A stretch of DNA of 22,736 nt from a virus. Each line of letters begins with the position of its first letter. Positions within the stretch are counted from its first letter, which is position 1. The stretch is from positions 1 to 22,736 of IMG/VR virus record IMGVR_UViG_3300038463_000049, one strand, 5' to 3'. Below the pieces are notes generated by a model. It was not told the DNA's origin. It ran no database searches and saw only the letters and a list, made by a program, of their open reading frames with translations. Shown here piece by piece: positions 1 through 7,300 of this stretch. The translations under genes were made by a program, and so were the position numbers.

Positions 1-1
1 A

Positions 2-2239
2 GCTTATGGCGGTGGTGTTGATGAAATTAACGAAATACCATGTCCAACCTGCAATGGGAATAAGAATAATATTCCTATAAAAGAATGTCCTACATGCCTT
101 GGTAAAGGATCTGATAAACCTGGATTTGCTCAAACTGGTGAAGCTAAGCATGATATTGTTTGTCCTACATGTAATGGTTCTAAAAAGAGAACTATCGCAT
201 CTCCTTATACACCAATTCTTCAGGTTAAGTGCCCACATGTTGACGGGAAAGATACTTATACTAAACCTGACGCTGAAGGTGCTGGTAATGAATTAGGCCC
301 TTATGATAAAAATTATTTTGAAGGACAACGCCTACTTCCGTTGAAACTTCTCTGGAAAATTAGAGGTGTAGAATCAAAGTACGACTATGAGAGTAAAAAT
401 AACTTATCGGACTTTGATGGAATAACTCCACACGAAGTCGGAATGCTTACTCCCCCCGTACCTCCGATTCATAGTGCAAAAGAGCCATCTTATATGGACT
501 TCCTATCAAAGACAGAACTACTAGACCCAGATCGTCAAAGAACTGCAAGTAACTTCTTTAAAAGGATTAAAAATAGTTTCAATAGCAAAACAGCCAAACC
601 CGATGAATCAGGAGATGATTTTTTTGGTAAACCAGAAGGTCCTAAAGATTCACCAGAAGAAGACTTTTTACCAGAAGGATTATCATTAGCTCCATTAACT
701 CCATCTAGAAGAACTTTAACGCCTGAACAGAATAAGCGTCTACATGGAGGTCCTATAACAGTTCGCCAAATGGATGAATCTGATATGTTGCGTCCATTTG
801 TAAATAATCCTTCTAAAGCACTAGAGAAAACTAAATCTATGTTAAAGGGGCAAAAGTCCCTTAGCGAAAAGCGTTCTACTATGTCCAAAATGTTTAAGGG
901 TATGAAGGATCTTGAAGCAGCAACTGAAACACAGGAGAACGAACCCGATGAACAAGTAAAGGCAAAGAGCAAAAAACGCGATCTTGGTTTACGTCCTTCT
1001 TATAGAGGTTGGAGAGATAATCTTCAAACTGTTAGCGAAAACCTGGATATTTTTGGACAGTTAAGAGGAGCTTTGAGAAAAAAACTTTCTCCTGTCATAG
1101 GTAAGGATATGGACCCTGAAATCGCTACTGCTCTAACTGCTCAACAATTTAGGCAGGGTAGAAAAATACCTCACCAAAGCGGTAGCGTACTTGATTTAGG
1201 CAAACATAAAATGGGTATCACGGACCCCATGCCATATTTTAAAAATGACGAAAATTGGCGTGAAGTCCATAACGGTCTTGGTTGTGACCATGATCCTGGT
1301 GAAGACCATGAACCAGATGTTGGATGTATGGTTGATTATCATAATCCTTCTGATAGCCCTAGAGAAGGCGTCACTACTGGTATTAACAGTAGACTAGTAA
1401 CAGGAAAATACACTAAGCCAAATGGCAAAGCTATTCTTCAAACTGTAGGAGCACGTTTAAAAAGACCTATGGAATCTGGATTAGCTAAACAAGATCTTAG
1501 AGGTTCAACCCCACAGTGGACTCCAGAGAACTTTGGACGTGTAGTAGAACTACCAGCAGATAGAGCTACATGTGTCCCTAATAGGATACAAAGAGAACAT
1601 TATGTGGTCAATCACACTATAGAACCTCCAACAGAAAAATCAGAATACACTTCTTTGCCAGCAGAAGAAACAGGTGTCCCAGGTAGAAGTCCAGAACCAG
1701 TTCTTGCTAAAGAAAAGGTTAAATTTCCAGAGGAGATCCGTCAGGGTGGTCCAAAAGAATCAGTATATGTTGGAAACCCCTTATACCAACTTAATAACCC
1801 ATTTAGTACACAAGAAGTTGAACATGGAATGTGGGCTAATAACCCTGTTGTTCAACACTTCGCTAAACAGATTAAAAATGGTAAACGACCAGAAAAGTTT
1901 AAGCCTTATATACCAGAACCAAAGTTCAATAGTCAAAAAATGCGAGATCGTCCAGGATTAACTGGACCTCCTGCTCAAGAAGAAGGTAGGAGTCTTGATA
2001 CAGATGGTTTTGACTTAAATACTCTATTTGATTCCCCAGGTGAAGAAACTTCACCTAAAACCTCTGCAAAAGAAGAAAATAAGTTAAATCCGGTTGAAGA
2101 AAATGCAGATGATACTTATGATACTGATAAGAAACTTAAGGTACAAAAAATGCAAAGAACTCAAGTACATATGGTAGAACCAACTAATTCCTCTACTCCT
2201 GATATTACCCCCGATGTACCTCAAATGAATTACAGTTAA
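2..2239 (+). CDS. Large low-complexity phage protein with CxxCxG zinc-ribbon array (5' partial)
   Basis: The frame is open from base 2 to the TAA at 2237-2239 (745 visible residues), so the true start lies upstream and the TTG at 341 is not a start. The visible N-terminal part carries three CPTC motifs (visible residues 14-17, 29-32 and 54-57) followed by G residues, as in DnaJ-type zinc ribbons, plus a C77/H79 pair. A zinc-binding fold is therefore likely. The rest is charged, Pro-rich and low in hydrophobic clusters, with a second Cys/His/Asp patch encoded near 1282-1345 (GCDHD, DVGCMVDYH). No catalytic motif is recognised. It sits upstream of the portal, where phages usually carry terminase or accessory virion genes, but it does not look like a terminase. 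Zinc binding is inferred from motif spacing; function is unknown. Confidence 0.8.
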   Translation, partial: AYGGGVDEINEIPCPTCNGNKNNIPIKECPTCLGKGSDKPGFAQTGEAKHDIVCPTCNGSKKRTIASPYTPILQVKCPHVDGKDTYTKPDAEGAGNELGPYDKNYFEGQRLLPLKLLWKIRGVESKYDYESKNNLSDFDGITPHEVGMLTPPVPPIHSAKEPSYMDFLSKTELLDPDRQRTASNFFKRIKNSFNSKTAKPDESGDDFFGKPEGPKDSPEEDFLPEGLSLAPLTPSRRTLTPEQNKRLHGGPITVRQMDESDMLRPFVNNPSKALEKTKSMLKGQKSLSEKRSTMSKMFKGMKDLEAATETQENEPDEQVKAKSKKRDLGLRPSYRGWRDNLQTVSENLDIFGQLRGALRKKLSPVIGKDMDPEIATALTAQQFRQGRKIPHQSGSVLDLGKHKMGITDPMPYFKNDENWREVHNGLGCDHDPGEDHEPDVGCMVDYHNPSDSPREGVTTGINSRLVTGKYTKPNGKAILQTVGARLKRPMESGLAKQDLRGSTPQWTPENFGRVVELPADRATCVPNRIQREHYVVNHTIEPPTEKSEYTSLPAEETGVPGRSPEPVLAKEKVKFPEEIRQGGPKESVYVGNPLYQLNNPFSTQEVEHGMWANNPVVQHFAKQIKNGKRPEKFKPYIPEPKFNSQKMRDRPGLTGPPAQEEGRSLDTDGFDLNTLFDSPGEETSPKTSAKEENKLNPVEENADDTYDTDKKLKVQKMQRTQVHMVEPTNSSTPDITPDVPQMNYS

Positions 2240-2279
2240 TCTCTATTGGAACTTACCATAGTTATCGTAAAGGAAATTT

Positions 2280-2741
2280 ATGACCACAACTTCTAAATTA
2301 AACATTAAAGTCGCTGATCTCTTCTCAGAAGGTTCTGAGGTAGATGACGATTTTGTTGCCCCAAATCAGGCTCTTCCCAACGACTTCGTTGATGAGTCCC
2401 AGAGTGACCTACAACGCAATGAGAACTCAAAGCAAGAACTTCGAAATGGATGGGCAGAACGCATTGACTGGGACATTGCTCATGGAACTCAACATGGTCG
2501 TGACACTGACAATCCAGCCCAACAGACCGCTCCATATAATCAGTTGGTTTCTGCCTCAAAAGATTCTGTATTTGGTACTGTGCTTGTACAGGATGGTTCA
2601 GTTGTAAAAGGCCGTGTCGCTGCTCAAGGAATTCAAGGAACAGTTATCTCAGAAGGAACTAATGAATTCTCAGTTATTTGGGATGACAAAGTAGCTTCTA
2701 CTGAAGAGAAAGCAAATTACCGTTTGATTAATCAAAGGTAG
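2280..2741 (+). CDS. Hypothetical phage protein, possible SH3-like C-terminal domain
   Basis: This encodes 153 aa from an ATG with a clear ribosome-binding site (AAAGGA at 2269-2274, five bases before the start). The first roughly 90 residues are polar and acidic and look disordered. Residues about 97-152 read as short beta strands separated by glycines (GTVLVQDGSVVKGRV, then a VIW tryptophan strand), which resembles small SH3/KOW-like barrels; this is a pattern impression only. I do not recognise the family. Its last codons contain the -35 box of the promoter for the next gene, so the 3' end doubles as regulatory DNA. Confidence 0.75.
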   Translation: MTTTSKLNIKVADLFSEGSEVDDDFVAPNQALPNDFVDESQSDLQRNENSKQELRNGWAERIDWDIAHGTQHGRDTDNPAQQTAPYNQLVSASKDSVFGTVLVQDGSVVKGRVAAQGIQGTVISEGTNEFSVIWDDKVASTEEKANYRLINQR

Positions 2742-2752
2742 TATGCTATACT
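2724..2752 (+). promoter_or_regulatory. Extended -10 promoter giving a leaderless transcript for the 2761 gene
   Basis: A TTGATT -35 (2724-2729) is followed by a 17-base spacer and TATACT (2747-2752), with the extended -10 dinucleotide TG at 2744-2745. The expected start point is about 2759-2761, at or within two bases of the ATG at 2761. No Shine-Dalgarno sequence precedes that ATG, so leaderless translation is the simplest reading. The -35 lies inside the upstream coding region. Confidence 0.7.
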
Positions 2753-2760
2753 AGTTTAGT

Positions 2761-3378
2761 ATGGTACTTAGACTTTCTACAACAAAAATTGTATCTCGTT
2801 CAATAGATCCGGTTGAAGTAGTTTCCCCAGAAGTTACATTTGTTGCGATAGATACTTATATTGAAACATCTCGAAAAGATGAATTTATTATAGGTAATCT
2901 TTTTGATTATAATGGTAATAAGATAAGTTATACATGGGATTCTAAACAGAATCAGGTTGCTGCACTAAAAGGTAAAAACTTAAATACTGAAATGATTATT
3001 TCAGCTAGTGAATTCCTCAAGAATCTATATAAAAAACCAGATCCAAGTCTAGATGTAAAAGTATTATCAACTCATATTGTTAGTGCAATACAAGATTTTG
3101 CAGGACCAAATAACGTAATTCCATTTAAAGCAGATGCCTATAGAACCAAAAAAGCTTTAATGGCAAATACAAAAGAATCTGAAGAGATAGATAATAACTT
3201 CATTTATGACTACGAAAACGATTCTACCGCACCAGTATTTTCGGGTGAATTCCTAGGGGACGATGAAGAAGTGGACGATTTTGATGAGCAATTAGCTTTA
3301 AAGTCGCAGGAGTTTTTGAAAGAGCATCCTGAATTAAAATCAGAGATGGAAATCGTCAGACTTCTAGAAGGAAATTAA
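2761..3378 (+). CDS. Hypothetical phage protein with acidic C-terminus
   Basis: This encodes 205 aa. The ATG is preceded by TATACT eight bases upstream and by no ribosome-binding site, which supports a leaderless start. The N-terminal half (about 1-135) is mixed alpha/beta and looks folded; residues about 138-205 are rich in Asp and Glu (including DDEEVDDFDEQ) and end in a probable charged helix. There is no signal peptide or membrane segment, and I recognise no family. The TAA is followed one base later by the next ATG. Its placement before the portal suggests a virion assembly or chaperone-like role, but that is inference from position alone. Confidence 0.75.
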   Translation: MVLRLSTTKIVSRSIDPVEVVSPEVTFVAIDTYIETSRKDEFIIGNLFDYNGNKISYTWDSKQNQVAALKGKNLNTEMIISASEFLKNLYKKPDPSLDVKVLSTHIVSAIQDFAGPNNVIPFKADAYRTKKALMANTKESEEIDNNFIYDYENDSTAPVFSGEFLGDDEEVDDFDEQLALKSQEFLKEHPELKSEMEIVRLLEGN

Positions 3379-3379
3379 T

Positions 3380-4117
3380 ATGGCTAATTGGGCTGAAGGA
3401 GTAGGACCAAGACAAGTTAAATACACTTGGCCTCTTGGCCAATTTACTAATTTATTTTGGAATGGAACTCCCCCTAGCGGAGCACTACTAAGTGCTATTA
3501 ATCCTAGTGGTACTCAGATTGGTTATCCTCCTTATCCAACGCAAAGTCAATATGGTACACCATCTGGTACAGTACCAGGTTCATTAAATCCTGGTCTTAA
3601 CCCCATTAGTGGTACCAACCCATGGGGATATGGAAATAGTATTGATATTGGACCAATTTGTTCGTTTGATTCACAAACGTCAATTAATGATGCAACTTAC
3701 ACTAGTGTAAGTCTTTTTGCAGTATCTGGTTGGGCCGGTTCTTGTGTAGTTACTTTACAAGGAAATCTAAATCGTTATTCAACTAGTGGTTGGGTAGCCG
3801 TAATTCAGACGACTGTATCATCTGCTCAGACAACTTACTTTATGGGTCAACCTCAAGCGTCTGGTTTTGCTTATAATGCATATCGATTAGTCGCAAGTGG
3901 TGGTACAGGAGTTATCAACTGGTCAACTACTGGGATGTTCCTTGATCTTTCTGCCATGGGTGTGGGCTCCAATGCTTTGGATACTAACAGTTCATTGGGA
4001 TCTCTTACTATTAGTGCTCCAAAAATCTATTCTCTTATTAGTGGAGTTATAGTTAGTACTCCTGGTCCATCAATTATTCCTAATCTCCCAAGTAATCATA
4101 CTTGGCTTGGCCCATAA
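3380..4117 (+). CDS. Probable beta-rich virion structural protein
   Basis: This encodes 245 aa, starting one base after the previous stop with AGAAGGAA as ribosome-binding site. Composition is dominated by Gly, Ser, Thr, Pro and aromatic residues with few charges, typical of extracellular phage beta proteins. Residues about 10-85 are Pro/Gly-rich and probably extended. Residues about 88-195 alternate hydrophobic and small residues and look like a beta sandwich (for example VSLFAVSGW and YNAYRLVASGGTG). I recognise no enzyme motif. Decoration, neck or fibre-associated roles are all possible; the position before the portal favours a head or neck component. Confidence 0.7.
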   Translation: MANWAEGVGPRQVKYTWPLGQFTNLFWNGTPPSGALLSAINPSGTQIGYPPYPTQSQYGTPSGTVPGSLNPGLNPISGTNPWGYGNSIDIGPICSFDSQTSINDATYTSVSLFAVSGWAGSCVVTLQGNLNRYSTSGWVAVIQTTVSSAQTTYFMGQPQASGFAYNAYRLVASGGTGVINWSTTGMFLDLSAMGVGSNALDTNSSLGSLTISAPKIYSLISGVIVSTPGPSIIPNLPSNHTWLGP

Positions 4118-4125
4118 AGGATATT

Positions 4126-4308
4126 ATGTCAATGGAACGCGAACAACGTATTAAGACAGCAACCCTGCGACGTGTGGGAACAAATTACACGTTAAGTGGT
4201 AGTGCAATTCGTGGGGGAAGAGTAATTATCTTATCTGGTGAAACTTCCTTCTATCACTGTGGTCATGAACGAGCTCCTGGCATTGATTCATGCTCTTGCG
4301 GAATGTAA
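4126..4308 (+). CDS. Small putative zinc-binding protein
   Basis: This encodes 60 aa from the ATG at 4126, which has AAAGGA four bases upstream (4116-4121). An ATG six bases later (4132) would give better spacing and cannot be excluded. A longer version from a TTG at 4102 would overlap the previous gene and is unlikely. The protein is basic at the N-terminus. Its C-terminal 17 residues hold H44, C45, H47, C56 and C58 in a compact knuckle-like arrangement, suggesting one bound zinc. Family unrecognised. It is the last gene before the portal promoter. Confidence 0.65.
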   Translation: MSMEREQRIKTATLRRVGTNYTLSGSAIRGGRVIILSGETSFYHCGHERAPGIDSCSCGM

Positions 4309-4324
4309 TTTTATCTATTAGAAT

Positions 4325-4353
4325 TTGCAATTTTCGCAAAAATAAGATATAAT
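4325..4353 (+). promoter_or_regulatory. Consensus-like promoter for the portal gene, leaderless start
   Basis: TTGCAA (4325-4330), a 17-base spacer and a perfect TATAAT (4348-4353) precede the ATG at 4361 by exactly seven bases, so the mRNA should begin at or next to the start codon. There is no ribosome-binding site. A short inverted repeat, TTTGC (4324-4328) and GCAAA (4336-4340) with a seven-base gap, overlaps the -35 region and could be an operator. Confidence 0.75.
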
Positions 4354-4360
4354 ATAGTTA

Positions 4361-7300
4361 ATGCCAAACGAAAAAGACTGGTCGGCCTCTACTCAATTAA
4401 ATGAGATGAAGAGGAATCCTCTCTTTAATCGTCTTCGCGCACAAAGTACAGTTGATACTGGTAGATACGGTAATCTCTCGCAAGACGTAAAAAACTATAC
4501 CCGAATGTCTGCTGGTAGAGAGCGGTTAAATAGTTTTAGTGCTAACAAAAAAGAATTATATTTACCTAGCGATAATATAGGTCCAGCAGTTAGTAGAAAT
4601 CAGCGTACTGGTGCATCCATGGGCACCAACTCCGAGTGGGCAATGCCTAAACTCCATGACCCATTTGAGTGGTTTAGAGAGAGATGTATTTTACCTGGAC
4701 AGTGGATGAGTTTGTTGGATGGTGCTAAAAAGGTTGAAGATGTAGTTTGTGGTGATAAAGCTTTGACACATATGGGTCGTTACCGTAGAGTTCTCGATAC
4801 AAAAACACAACAATATGACGGTAAGATTTATACAGTAACTCCTCAGTATAGATTTCCAGTTACTTTAACAGAGGGACATCCTTTTTGGACAAAAAGAAAT
4901 GATGTAATCGACTGGGTACATATTAATCATCTAAAGCGCGGAGATCTAGTTTTTGTTCCCGTGGATAATTCTATTGAAGACTATGAAGAAATATCTATAA
5001 TTGATTCTCTAAATGATGATGAATTTACTGTTAAAGATGGATATATTACACATCATAAATCTGGACAGTATAAGAATATTGGACGACCAATTAATAATCT
5101 TCCGATCTCAATCCCTGTTACGGAAGAATTGATGTGGCTCAGTGGTCTATATATTGCTGAGGGTTCATGCGGAAATCGTGATAAATCTCTTACCTTTTCT
5201 CTAAATAAAAATGAGACAGAATATGCAAATCAAATACTTGATTATGCAAAAAAAGTCTTCGATCTAGATGGGCATATCGATGATCGTTCACATATTGATA
5301 ATACAATCAATGTAATAATTACTAGTCAAGCATTAGTACAGTGGTTCAGAAATACATTTGGTTCTGGTGCATATAATAAGCATTTACCAGAATGGATGAT
5401 GCACCTTCCAGAGAATAAGCAGAAGGCACTTCTACGTGGTTACTTCGATGGAGATGGTTGTTACCAACCTGTCGAAAGTTCATTCTTCTCATCTTCAAAT
5501 GCTCTTACAGACCAACTTGTTCTTCTCTTAGAAAGAAATGGATTTTTCCCATCAATTTATAAACGTACAACTAAATCCTTCTCAAGTAATACAGAAGGCA
5601 AAAATGTAAATATTAATCGTTCTGATAACCCACGTTTTTTGCAGTGGCTTGGTGTTGATATTTTTGATAATGATCCAAAATTTATCGAAGAAAATATACG
5701 TCGTTTTCCAATTGAAAGAACGGATACAGGTTATTGGGTTCCTGTAAAATCAGTAGTTGAAGAAGATTATTCAGGGCCAATTTATAGTTTTACCATCACA
5801 GAAGACCATAGTTTTGTTGTCGAATCATTGGCGCAAAAAAATACATGGTGGTTCAACATGGAGGATCCCGACGAACAAACTCGAAAGATTCGTGACTGGG
5901 CAAGGTTAATTTACACCACTCACTATCTAGTTCCTTCAATGATCGATATCTATTCTCGATTCCCATTGCTGGGAATGGAATTTGCCCACCCTGATAAAAG
6001 AGTTAATGAATTTTTCTCAGAGTTGTTTTGGGATGGTTTACAGTATCAAGATTTTCTGTATTCATTAAGTCGTGAGCACTGGCTCATTGGTGATGTATTC
6101 GCACTTGGTTCATGGAATGATGGTATTGGTGCTTGGGAAGCTGATGAACTAATTAACCCCAATGATGTTGTTGTTGCCAAGAACAGAGCTCTGAGAACTT
6201 ATCAGTATCATATTAAAGTTCCAGAAGAAGTTAAAAAGTTAGTAGAGACTAGACAACCAGAAAAAGAATTTGCCATGCTTATGGCTATGTATCCTGACGT
6301 AGTAGAATACGCCAGAAAAGATGTTGAGATCCCTGTTTCAGATGTGATTATGAAGGGCATTCCCTATAAGTGTCTGGTAGCAGGAACTGATATGTTAACT
6401 CCAACTGGTCCACGTCCAGTTGAGGATCTTCAGATTGGTGATCCTGTTATAGCATGGGATATTACTGCAGACACTCCAGTTACTAGTTATGTAGAACATA
6501 ATTCTGTAAAAGAGGCTTCCCCCGTAGTAACAGTCACTACAAAGAAAGGCCGCACACTTACTTGTACTTTGGATCATCCTTTCTTAACACCAACCGGCAT
6601 GATAAATGCAATAGACTTATCACCAGGAGATAAAATACGTATAGGTACGTCTATTGATCTTAAGTCAAAAGAAGTGCCTGTAGATCTTGCTTATTTCTTG
6701 GGACTTATGGTAGGTGATGGATCTTATTATTCTCATTACTTTGAATTTCATAATGAAGAACAAGTCCTTATCGATTGGGTTGAAGAATTTGTTAAGCAAT
6801 ATGATTGTGTTCTACACAAGAAATTTAAGAGCAGTTTTGCTATCGTTAATGATGGAACTAATGGGAAAACCAAGTTTTCAACTGGATCGAATAACCTACG
6901 GAATCTTTTCCGTGACCTAGGTATATTTGGACAAAAATGTCAAGAGAAGAGAGTTCCCCAATTAATATGGGAAGGCTCAGAAGAGGCTAAATGGGCTTTT
7001 CTCTCTGGATATTTAGACTCTGATGGCTGTCTAGTTTCTCGTACTGACCAGAAATCACAGAAAACGTATAATGCTTATGATTGGGCAAGTTACAACCAGA
7101 AGTTGCTGGATGATACTCAGCTATTACTATCTGTTCTTGGTGTCCCAACCACCCGTAGTCCTCATCATATTAAAGTTGAATCTTATCAAGGTGTTGATAT
7201 TCTCCGGGAGAAGCTAACTCCATTGCTTCCTAGAAAACAACTAAAACAGATGTGGGACCAACAGGTTGTGTCTTCATCTGTTTTAGAGTGGGATACGATT

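Noticed and set aside
535-972. 145-aa reverse-strand ORF
   Set aside because: It lies wholly inside the first gene, its residues reflect antisense codons, and no reverse-strand gene is supported anywhere else.
341-2239. Gene starting at the TTG at 341
   Set aside because: The same frame is open back to base 2 and encodes an evident CPTC zinc-ribbon array, so 341 is an internal codon of a gene cut by the window edge.
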